Shown: positions 24,376 to 30,667 of the stretch, one piece after another
How the letters are laid out: every line of letters starts with the position of its first letter
How positions within the stretch are numbered: the first letter of the stretch is position 1
Origin: JBBCJM01 sp037190175
Lineage (GTDB): Bacteria; Pseudomonadota; Alphaproteobacteria; Rhodobacterales; Rhodobacteraceae
Length of the DNA: 30,667 nucleotides
Assembly: GCA_037190175.1 (NCBI GenBank)
Contig: JBBCJM010000247.1
Coordinates: 1 to 30,667, forward strand
Direction: 5' to 3'
Position numbers and translations under genes: made by a program
The notes under the pieces: model-generated
Told to the model about the DNA's origin: nothing
The model's input: the letters and a program-made list of their open reading frames with translations, nothing else
Database searches by the model: none

Positions 24376-24400
24376 GGCCGGGGCGGGGGCCGCCCCGGCC
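24376..24400 (-). promoter_or_regulatory. Intercistronic hairpin between the semialdehyde dehydrogenase gene and ytfQ
   Basis: A perfect 10-base inverted repeat (24376-24385 with 24391-24400, 5-base loop) lies 26 bases after the dehydrogenase stop and 45 bases before the ytfQ start. Stem and loop lengths equal those of the hairpin after ytfQ. Without a following T-tract it looks like an mRNA-stabilising or processing element rather than a full terminator. Confidence 0.6.
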
Positions 24401-24426
24401 ATGCGGTGTCTCTGCCGGTCGCCCGG

Positions 24427-25920
24427 TCAGATCAGGTCCTCGGGCAGCAGCGCGGGCGGCAGGTCCTGCCAGGCGACCGGCCGCAGAAAGCGGCGGATCG
24501 CCATCGTGCCCACGCTGGTGGCACCGAAATTCGTGCTGGCCGGGAAGGGGCCGCCATGCACCATCGCATCGCAGACCTCGACCCCGGTGGGCCAGCCGTT
24601 GGCCAGGACGCGCCCGGCCTTGCGCTCCAGCACCGGCAGCAGGCGCCGGGCCAGATCGGTATCCGCTTCGTCCAGATGCAGGGTGGCGGTCAGCTGGCCT
24701 TGCAGGTGGCGCGCAAGCTCCGGCATCCGGTCCGCGTCGGTGACGACCACCAGTCCCAGCGGGCCGAAGACCTCTTCGGCCAGGGCCGGATGGGACAGGA
24801 ACTCGTCGGCGCTCGCTGTCAGCAGCGCCGGGCTGGCCGCGCGGTCGCTGGCGCCGCCGGGCAGCAGCACCTGCGCGGCCGCCGTCAGCCTCTCGGCCCC
24901 GGCGGCATAGGCGGCGGCGATGCCCTCGGTCAGCATGACCTGCGGCGCGACGGTTTCCAGCGCGGCGCGAGCGGCGGCGAGGAAGGTATCGGCGGCAGGG
25001 CCGGCTGGCAGGATCACCAGCCCCGGGTTGGTGCAGAACTGCCCCGCCCCCAGGGTCAGGCTGGCGGCCCAGCCCTGCGCCAGCGCCCCGGCCCGGGCGG
25101 CCAGCGCATGGGGCAGGATGAAGACCGGGTTGACCGAGCCCAGCTCGCCGAAGAATGGGATCGGCTCGGGCCGCGCGGCGCAGAGGTCGAAAAGCGCCTT
25201 GCCGCCGCGGAACGACCCGGTGAAGCCCACGGCGCGGATCAGCGGATGGGTCACCAGCGCGACGCCGGTTTCGTGCGTGTCGCCGTGGACCATCGAGACC
25301 ACGCCGGCGGGCATTCCGCTGCGGGCGACGGCGGCAAGGATCGCCTCGGCCACGATCTCGCAGGTGCCGGGGTGGGCGGGGTGACCCTTGACCACCACCG
25401 GGCAGCCGGCCGCCAGCGCCGAGGCCGTGTCGCCCCCGGCCACCGAGAAGGTCAGCGGGAAGTTCGAGGCGCCGAACACCGCCACCGGGCCGACCGGGCG
25501 CTGCATCAGCCTCATGTCCGGGCGCGGCAGCGGCTGGCGGTCGGGCAGCGCGGGGTCGTGGCGGCGGTCCAGGTAATCGCCCTGGCGGATATGATCGGCG
25601 AAGAGCCGCAGCTGCCCGGTGGTACGCCCGCGCTCGCCGGTCAGCCGCGCCTCGGGCAGGCCGGTCTCCCGCATGGCGATGCCGGTGATCGCGGCGGCGC
25701 GGGCCTCGATCTCGTCCGCGATGGCCTCCAGGAACCCCGCCCGGGCCTCGCGCGGCGACCAGCCGAAGACCGGGAACGCCTCTTCGGCCGCCCGCGCCGC
25801 GCGGTCGATCAGCCCGGCATCGCCCGAGGCGAAGCGATGCCCGGCGGCCGAGGTGAAGGTCGCGCCGCTGCCGACCCGTTCGCCGGCGATCAGGTGTTGG
25901 CCATGGGGGATGAAGCTCAT
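24427..25920 (-). CDS. Alpha-ketoglutaric semialdehyde (2,5-dioxovalerate) dehydrogenase
   Basis: This encodes 497 residues from ATG 25918-25920. The NAD(P)-dependent enzyme oxidises 2-oxoglutarate semialdehyde to 2-oxoglutarate, the last step of non-phosphorylating pentose oxidation. Aldehyde dehydrogenase residues are in place: Asn153 in FGASNFPL, Lys178 in VVVKGHPAHPGT, the glycine turn VGFTGSFRGG (231-240), general base Glu259 in ELGSVNP, and catalytic Cys296 in GAGQFCTNPG. The sequence RLMQRPVGPVAVFGASNFP and the early MRETGLPEARLTGERGRTTGQ segment are typical of the KGSADH subgroup rather than of general aldehyde dehydrogenases. It is 9 bases after the sugar dehydrogenase gene, and its position between AraD-type enzymes and the importer supports the assignment. 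Confidence 0.92.
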   Translation of the reverse strand: MSFIPHGQHLIAGERVGSGATFTSAAGHRFASGDAGLIDRAARAAEEAFPVFGWSPREARAGFLEAIADEIEARAAAITGIAMRETGLPEARLTGERGRTTGQLRLFADHIRQGDYLDRRHDPALPDRQPLPRPDMRLMQRPVGPVAVFGASNFPLTFSVAGGDTASALAAGCPVVVKGHPAHPGTCEIVAEAILAAVARSGMPAGVVSMVHGDTHETGVALVTHPLIRAVGFTGSFRGGKALFDLCAARPEPIPFFGELGSVNPVFILPHALAARAGALAQGWAASLTLGAGQFCTNPGLVILPAGPAADTFLAAARAALETVAPQVMLTEGIAAAYAAGAERLTAAAQVLLPGGASDRAASPALLTASADEFLSHPALAEEVFGPLGLVVVTDADRMPELARHLQGQLTATLHLDEADTDLARRLLPVLERKAGRVLANGWPTGVEVCDAMVHGGPFPASTNFGATSVGTMAIRRFLRPVAWQDLPPALLPEDLI

Positions 25921-25929
25921 CGCGCGGCC

Positions 25930-26838
25930 TCAGAACTCGAAGGGGTTGACGATGGCGCGGCGGCCGATGGTCAGGGCATCGGCCACCAGCACCATGGGGC
26001 GCAGGTCGACCTCGGACCGCCCGGCGCGCACCAGCGCCGCCATGCGGGCATAGAGCGCGGGATATTCGCCCATGAGACCGTCGCCGCCTACGGGCTCGCC
26101 GTCGATCTCCAGCCGGTTGCCGCCCATGCGCAGCGCGAGCCGCCCGGCGTCGGTGTCGAACTCCATGTCCCAGGTCTGCGCGCCCTGCTGGCGGAAGTCG
26201 AAGTCGGCGGCGATCCCCTGCGCGAAGGTCAGCCGGGCGGCGATGGGGGCCTGGCGGTTGGCGGGGAAGTCCAGCTCGGCCGCGGCCAGGTGGACCGGCA
26301 TCGGCAGGATCTCGGTCAGGATCGACAGCGCGTTGATGCCGGGGTCGAAGACGCCCAAGCCGCCGGGCTCGAAGATCCAGTCCTGCCCGGGATGCCAGTG
26401 CCGCACATCCTCGCGCCAGATGATCCGGCCGCTGCGGATGGTCCTGCCGTTGAGCCAGGCCTTCGCCGCCGCCACCCCCGCGGCCTCGCGCGAATGCCAG
26501 GTGGCGTAAAGCGTGACACCTTTGTCGCCCGCCAATGCTTCCAGCGCATGCACCTCGGCCAGCGTCGCCCCCGGCGGCTTTTCCAGCATCACATGGCGCC
26601 CCGCCCGCAAGGCGGCCTCGGCGGCGGCAAAGCGCGGGACGGGGGGCAGCGCCAGCGAGACCGCGGCGATATCCGGCCGGGCGGCCAACATCGCCTCCAT
26701 GGTGGCGAAGGATTCCACCCCCTCCACCCGGCCGGTGCGCGAGACGGTGGCGGCCAGATCCCAGTCAGGGCTGGCGGCCAGCGCCGGCAGGTGCTGGTCC
26801 CGCGCGATCTTGCCGATGCCTGCGAGCGCGAGTTTCAT
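25930..26838 (-). CDS. D-galactose/L-arabinose 1-dehydrogenase (Gfo/Idh/MocA family)
   Basis: This encodes 302 residues from the ATG at 26836-26838, which overlaps the dehydratase stop (TGATG); the longer open frame is shadow. The N-terminal Rossmann loop is GIGKIARDQHLPAL (7-20), the active-site EKP occurs at 86-88 (MLEKPPGATL), His115 lies in TWHSRE, and Asp165/Asn169 lie in FDPGINALS. These match the L-arabinose 1-dehydrogenase of Azospirillum and the D-galactose dehydrogenases of pseudomonads and rhizobia, which oxidise either sugar at C1 to the lactone with NAD(P). L-arabinose and D-galactose share configuration at C1-C4, so dual use is expected. Confidence 0.85.
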   Translation of the reverse strand: MKLALAGIGKIARDQHLPALAASPDWDLAATVSRTGRVEGVESFATMEAMLAARPDIAAVSLALPPVPRFAAAEAALRAGRHVMLEKPPGATLAEVHALEALAGDKGVTLYATWHSREAAGVAAAKAWLNGRTIRSGRIIWREDVRHWHPGQDWIFEPGGLGVFDPGINALSILTEILPMPVHLAAAELDFPANRQAPIAARLTFAQGIAADFDFRQQGAQTWDMEFDTDAGRLALRMGGNRLEIDGEPVGGDGLMGEYPALYARMAALVRAGRSEVDLRPMVLVADALTIGRRAIVNPFEF

Positions 26839-28580
26839 CAGTGGCTGTCCCTGCCCACGTCGCGGCCCCGGCAGCCGCGCAGGAAATCCAGATCGGCCCC
26901 GGTATCCGCGCCCTCGACATGGGCATGGTGCAGCCAGGCATAGCCCGAGACCGGGGCCCCTGCCGGGGGCTGCCACGCCGCCAGCCGCGCCGCCAGTTCC
27001 TTGTCGGAGATCTCCAGCGTCAGGCTGCGGTTGGGCACGTCCAGCGCGATCATGTCGCCGTCGCGCACCACCGCCAGCGGGCCGCCCACCGCGGCCTCGG
27101 GCGAGGTATGCAGCACCACGGTGCCATAGGCCGTGCCGCTCATCCGGGCGTCGGAGATCCGCACCATGTCGGTGATGCCCCTGCGCAGCACCTTCGGGGG
27201 GAGGCCCATGTTGCCGACCTCGGCCATGCCGGGATAGCCCTTCGGCCCGCAATTCTTCAGCACCATGACGCAGGTCTCGTCGATCTCCAGCGCCTCGTCC
27301 TCGATCCGGGCCTTGTAGTCGTCGATGTCCTCGAACACGACCGCGCGGCCGCGGTGGACCAGCAGGTGCGGCGAGGCTGCCGAGGGCTTCAGCACCGCCC
27401 CCCTGGGCGCGAGGTTGCCCTTCAGCACCGCGATGCCGCCCTGCGGGGTCAGCGGCCGGTCGGCGGGCAGGATCACCTCCTCGTTCCAGTTGCGAACGTC
27501 CCTGACCTCATCCCAGATCGTGCGGCCCGAGACGGTCAGCGCGTCCCTGTGCAGCTTGCCGGCCTCGCCCAGCCGCTTCAGCACCACGGGCAGGCCGCCG
27601 GCGTAGAAGAACTCCTCCATCAGGTATTTCCCAGACGGCATCAGGTTCACGATAGTGGCCACGTCGCGCCCGCAGCGGTCCCAGTCGTCCAGCGTCAGGT
27701 CCACCCCGACCCGGCCCGCCAGCGCCAGCAGGTGGATCACCGCGTTGGTCGAGCCGCCGATGGCGCCGTTGGTGCGGATGGCGTTCTCGAACGCCGCTTT
27801 CGTCAGGATATCAGAGGGTTTCAGGTCGTCCTTCACCATCTGCACGATGCGCCGCCCGGTCATCTGCGCCATCACCCGGCGCCGCGAATCCACCGCCGGG
27901 ATCGCGGCATTCCCGGAGAGCGCCATGCCCAGGGCCTCCGCCATCGAGGCCATGGTGCTGGCGGTGCCCATAGTGTTGCAGGTGCCGGTGGAGCGCGACA
28001 TGGACTGTTCCGCCTCCAGGAACTCGTCCTGCGTCATCTCCCCGGCCTTCACCGCTTCGGAGAATTTCCACAGGTGGGTGCCCGAGCCCACCCGCTCGCC
28101 GCGGAAATAGCCGTTCAGCATCGGCCCGCCGGTCACCACGATCGAGGGCAGGTCGGTCGAGGCCGCGGCCATCAGCAGCGAGGGCGTGGTCTTGTCGCAG
28201 CCCACCATCAGCACCGCGCCGTCGATGGGCTGGCCGCGCAGCTGTTCCTCCACCGCCATGGCCGCCATGTTGCGGAACATCATCGCGGTGGGGCGGAAGG
28301 TGTTCTCGGAGGCCGAGAAGGCCGGAACCTCCAGCGGGAACCCCCCCGCCTCCCACACCCCCGCCTTCACCTTTTCGGCCAGGTCGCGCAGGTGGCCGTT
28401 GCAGGGGGTCAGGTCCGACCAGGTGTTCATGATGCCGATCACCGGGCGGCCGTCGAACAGGTCGTGCGGGTGGCCCTGGTTCTTCATCCAGCCGCGGGGG
28501 TAGATCTGGTCGCGGCCGGTGCCGCCGAACCAGTGCTGCGAACGCAGCTTGCGGGGCCAGGGGGCGGGCGTGAAGGTCAT
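26838..28580 (-). CDS. araD: L-arabinonate dehydratase (IlvD/Edd family)
   Basis: This encodes 580 residues from ATG 28578-28580. It removes water from L-arabinonate to give 2-keto-3-deoxy-L-arabinonate. Three cysteines at 60 (SDLTPCNGH), 128 (GCDKTTPS) and 201 (GTCNTMGTAS) match the [2Fe-2S] ligands of the pentonate dehydratase branch. The motif TNGAIGGSTNAVIHLLA and the C-terminal RISDARMSGTAYGT carry the Mg-binding and catalytic Ser region. Length equals that of the Rhizobium L-arabinonate dehydratase, which also accepts D-galactonate and D-fuconate. That matters here, as no other galactonate dehydratase is seen. The last residues (DFLRGCRGRDVGRDSH) are typical of the pentonate subgroup. 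Confidence 0.92.
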   Translation of the reverse strand: MTFTPAPWPRKLRSQHWFGGTGRDQIYPRGWMKNQGHPHDLFDGRPVIGIMNTWSDLTPCNGHLRDLAEKVKAGVWEAGGFPLEVPAFSASENTFRPTAMMFRNMAAMAVEEQLRGQPIDGAVLMVGCDKTTPSLLMAAASTDLPSIVVTGGPMLNGYFRGERVGSGTHLWKFSEAVKAGEMTQDEFLEAEQSMSRSTGTCNTMGTASTMASMAEALGMALSGNAAIPAVDSRRRVMAQMTGRRIVQMVKDDLKPSDILTKAAFENAIRTNGAIGGSTNAVIHLLALAGRVGVDLTLDDWDRCGRDVATIVNLMPSGKYLMEEFFYAGGLPVVLKRLGEAGKLHRDALTVSGRTIWDEVRDVRNWNEEVILPADRPLTPQGGIAVLKGNLAPRGAVLKPSAASPHLLVHRGRAVVFEDIDDYKARIEDEALEIDETCVMVLKNCGPKGYPGMAEVGNMGLPPKVLRRGITDMVRISDARMSGTAYGTVVLHTSPEAAVGGPLAVVRDGDMIALDVPNRSLTLEISDKELAARLAAWQPPAGAPVSGYAWLHHAHVEGADTGADLDFLRGCRGRDVGRDSH

Positions 28581-28589
28581 GTCGGGGCC

Positions 28590-29579
28590 TCAGAGACGGC
28601 GGACGGCCAGCGGGGCGGCATGGCCCGGCTGCTGGGCCAGCGGGTTCGACAGGGGCAGCCCCAGCGCGGGGCAATGGATGCGGAACACGTCGCCCGGCTG
28701 GGTGCGGATGCCGTCGGCGAAGGACAGGGTGGCGGTGCCGAAGAAATGCACGTGCACGTCGCCCGGCCGGCGGAACAGGTCGTATTTGAAATGGTGGTGT
28801 TCCAGGTTCGCCAGGCTGTGGGACATGTTGTCCTCGCCCGAGACGAAGGGCTTTTCCCACACCACCCGGCCGCCGCGCAGCACCGCGCTGGTGCCCTCGA
28901 CATGCGCCGGCAGGTCGCCCACCCGCATCTCGGGGCCATAACTCGCCGGCCGCAGCTTGGAATGCGCCAGCCACAGGTAGTTGCCGCGCTCGGTCACGTG
29001 GTCGGAAAACTCGTTGGCCTGCGCGAAGCCCAGCCGCCAGGGGGTGCCGTCCGGGGCGATCAGGTAGAGCCCGGCGACCTCGGGCTCTTCCCCCGCGTCC
29101 AGCGCGCAGCCTGGCGAGACCAGCGGCGCGCCCGGGGCGGCGGCATTGGCGCCGTTGCCCTTCCAGAACCATTCCGGCTGCACGCCGATGCCGCCATTGG
29201 CGGGCTTGCCGCCCTCGAGCCCCATGCGGAACATCTTCATGCTGTCGGTCATCGCCTCGGGGTCAGCCTTGGCATGCATGGAGTTGCGGGTGGCGGCGGA
29301 GCCCAGATGCGTCAGCCCCGTGCCGGTCAGATGCAGATGCGCCGGGTCGGGATGGTCGAGCGGCAGCAGCACCCTGCCCTGCGCCAGCAGGTCGGGCAGG
29401 TCCACCGCCTCGCCCTGCCCCCGCGCCGCGACCTCGCCCTCCAGCCCACGCCCGGCGGCGATGGCGGCCAGCGCCAGTTCCCGGGTCGAACCTGCGCCGG
29501 GGACGACATGCGCCCGGTCGCCGTGACGCGCGACCACGGCGCGCGAGCCATCGGCCTGCTGGATCTGCGACAGGAACAT
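28590..29579 (-). CDS. araD1: AraD1/GguC family (FAH-fold) protein, probable 2-keto-3-deoxy-L-arabinonate dehydratase
   Basis: This encodes 329 residues from the ATG at 29577-29579 with a strong ggaggag site; the longer frame to 29708 overlaps the divergent regulator start and is discarded. The sequence follows GguC/AraD1: LTGTGLTHLGSAATRNSMH near residue 90, the WFWKGNG segment near 140, a metal-binding acidic stretch AGEEPEVAGLYLI near 170, NEFSDHV near 193, and LAHSKLRPASYGPEM near 210. The fold is fumarylacetoacetate-hydrolase-like. In L-arabinose clusters it is expected to dehydrate 2-keto-3-deoxy-L-arabinonate to 2-oxoglutarate semialdehyde, the substrate of the KGSADH encoded in the same operon. 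It is the first gene of the ten-gene operon. The dehydratase role is inferred from family and context. Confidence 0.85.
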   Translation of the reverse strand: MFLSQIQQADGSRAVVARHGDRAHVVPGAGSTRELALAAIAAGRGLEGEVAARGQGEAVDLPDLLAQGRVLLPLDHPDPAHLHLTGTGLTHLGSAATRNSMHAKADPEAMTDSMKMFRMGLEGGKPANGGIGVQPEWFWKGNGANAAAPGAPLVSPGCALDAGEEPEVAGLYLIAPDGTPWRLGFAQANEFSDHVTERGNYLWLAHSKLRPASYGPEMRVGDLPAHVEGTSAVLRGGRVVWEKPFVSGEDNMSHSLANLEHHHFKYDLFRRPGDVHVHFFGTATLSFADGIRTQPGDVFRIHCPALGLPLSNPLAQQPGHAAPLAVRRL

Positions 29580-29701
29580 CCCGGCTCTCCTCCCCTGCGC
29601 CCTCGCGGCCCCTCCCGGCCAAAAAGACGCCGCCAAGGCATAGCCTTTCGATGACATGATGGTAAAATGAGTTCTGTACCAATCCGCATACCGGAAATGA
29701 T
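29580..29701. promoter_or_regulatory. Divergent promoter/operator region between araD1 operon and LysR-type gene
   Basis: This 122-base gap is clearly AT-richer near the regulator than the coding DNA around it. Two interrupted palindromes are visible: TGGTA-N12-TACCA (29660-29681) and GCATA-N10-TATGC (29686-29705), the second covering the start codon of the regulator. A third GGCATA copy lies near 29637. LysR proteins usually bind such dyads between divergent genes and repress their own gene; neither dyad is a strict T-N11-A site. I cannot place -35/-10 boxes with confidence. Confidence 0.5.
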
Positions 29702-30658
29702 ATGCCAAAACCCGCCGCCCGCCTGATGCTGAAGCCCGCCGCCCTGCAGCTGATCCGCGAGATCGCCGATCAGGGCCAGTTGCAGTCGGCCGCCGAGGCG
29801 CTGGGGATGACCCAGCCCGCCGCCTCGCGGATGCTGGCCGAGATCGAGCGGCAGATCGGTGGGCCCCTGTTCCTGCGCCAGCCGCGGGGGATGGCGCCGA
29901 CCGAGGCCGGGTTTGCCGTGCTGCGCCGCGCCCGGGTGGTGCTGCGCGAGATGGCCAGCATGGCCAGCGACCTGGAGAACCTGCGCCACGGCTTCGCCGG
30001 ATCGGTGCGGATCGGCGCGGTCACGGGGCCGGCGGTGCAGTTCCTGGTGCGGGCGGTGCGCGACATCAAGCGGCAGGCGCCGGATGCCGACATCAGCATC
30101 GACGCCATGCCCTCGCGCGACCTGCTGGTGCTCCTGACGGCGGGCGAGCTGGACATGGCCATCGGCCGCATCCTGCCGGAGTTCGACAGCCAGGCCTTCA
30201 ACATCCTGCCCATGCGGGACGAGAAGGTCAGCTTCGTCACCCGCGCCGGCCATCCGCTGGCCCGCGCGCCCGCGGTCACGCTGACCGAGCTGCACGACTA
30301 CGAATGGATCATCCAGGCCCGCGGCGCGCCCATCCGCGAGGCGGCGCTGGCGGCCTTTGCCGGGCTGGGGCTGACCGAGCCGGTCAACGTGGTCAACAGC
30401 CCCTCGATCCTGCTGACGGTGGCCTATCTGGCCGAAAGCGACGCCATTTCGCCGCTGTCGGACGAGGTGGCGCAACTGCTGATCCGGCCGCCCATCGCCG
30501 CCGGCTTCGTGGCGCTGCGGGTGCCGCACGACATCCGCGTCTCGCCCTATTATCTGCTGGACCTGCGCCGCCGCCCGCTGTCGCCCCTGGCCATGCGGCT
30601 GCGCGAGCGGCTGATCGAGCTGTCGCAGGCGCCCGAGGCGGCCGGTTTCCACGGCTGA
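29702..30658 (+). CDS. LysR-family transcriptional regulator (GbpR-like)
   Basis: This encodes 318 residues from ATG 29702. The winged helix-turn-helix occupies about residues 10-68, with LQLIREIADQGQLQSAAEAL and the recognition helix TQPAASRMLAEIERQIG, then LFLRQPRGMAPTEAG. The effector domain (about 95-300) starts at GSVRIGAVTGPA and contains RDLLVLLTAGELDMAIGR and FVTRAGHPLA. The SRDLL/LDMAIGRI wording resembles the GbpR/GalR LysR group, which in Agrobacterium and Azospirillum lies next to sugar-binding protein (chvE/ggu) and arabinose genes and responds to L-arabinose, D-galactose or D-fucose. It is divergent from the araD1 operon and most likely controls it. Ligand and target are inferred. 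Confidence 0.88.
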   Translation: MPKPAARLMLKPAALQLIREIADQGQLQSAAEALGMTQPAASRMLAEIERQIGGPLFLRQPRGMAPTEAGFAVLRRARVVLREMASMASDLENLRHGFAGSVRIGAVTGPAVQFLVRAVRDIKRQAPDADISIDAMPSRDLLVLLTAGELDMAIGRILPEFDSQAFNILPMRDEKVSFVTRAGHPLARAPAVTLTELHDYEWIIQARGAPIREAALAAFAGLGLTEPVNVVNSPSILLTVAYLAESDAISPLSDEVAQLLIRPPIAAGFVALRVPHDIRVSPYYLLDLRRRPLSPLAMRLRERLIELSQAPEAAGFHG

Positions 30659-30667
30659 CCGGGGGGG

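Noticed and set aside
23674..29654. Two + strand frames of over 1000 codons opposite the sugar operon
   Set aside because: They run across several well-identified - strand genes and their junctions, and their translations have no domain. They arise because stop codons are rare on the antisense strand of GC-rich genes.

Overview
The window is GC-rich, tightly packed bacterial DNA. Gene families, the frequent GTG starts and the oxidative sugar catabolism all point to an alphaproteobacterium, most likely Rhodobacteraceae (Paracoccus/Rhodobacter type). That placement is inferred from gene content; there is no rRNA here. I see 26 protein genes, no tRNA or rRNA, no insertion sequence and no CRISPR array. 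No gap between genes exceeds 300 bases; the largest, about 260 bases, is the divergent region 16225-16482.

Region 1 (1-4154, + strand) looks like a polymorphic-toxin locus that continues off the left edge. It holds the end of a helical protein, then a 1034-residue protein with a coiled-coil-rich front, a run of about seven glycine/cysteine-containing helical repeats, and a C-terminal domain carrying an E-H-x4-H motif. A 161-residue protein follows with a 4-base ATGA overlap, which is the usual position of an immunity gene. I could not match either the toxin-like domain or its partner to a named family with certainty.

Region 2 (4263-10639, + strand) is a five-gene glycan-modification cluster: a GT2-type glycosyltransferase fused to a methyltransferase-like domain, a GT32-like transferase, an FkbM-type methyltransferase, an alpha/beta-hydrolase fused to a GT61-type transferase, and a DxD glycosyltransferase. 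No flippase, polymerase or export gene is present. A near-identical 15-base element (GCCATTGTTTCCNGA) lies just before two of the genes.

Region 3 (10636-16224, - strand) is a five-gene family-5 (Opp/Dpp-type) ABC importer, in the order binding protein, two permeases, two ATPases.

Region 4 (16483-30658) is a sugar-acid catabolic and uptake cluster. On the + strand dgoK-dgoA form a two-gene operon. On the - strand a ten-gene operon runs from 29579 down to 18019: AraD1/GguC, L-arabinonate-type dehydratase, galactose/arabinose dehydrogenase, alpha-ketoglutaric semialdehyde dehydrogenase, YtfQRT-YjfF importer, SMP-30 lactonase, aldose epimerase. A LysR-type regulator (29702-30658) is divergent from it. 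Together these can bring in furanose sugars, oxidise L-arabinose or D-galactose to the aldonate, dehydrate it, and then split the flow: the C5 branch goes through AraD1 and the semialdehyde dehydrogenase to 2-oxoglutarate, and the C6 branch goes through DgoK and DgoA to pyruvate and glyceraldehyde 3-phosphate. No separate DgoD-type galactonate dehydratase is seen, so one dehydratase may serve both branches.

Three strong intercistronic hairpins sit around the two binding-protein genes. Candidate operators lie in the 16225-16482 and 29580-29701 divergent regions.
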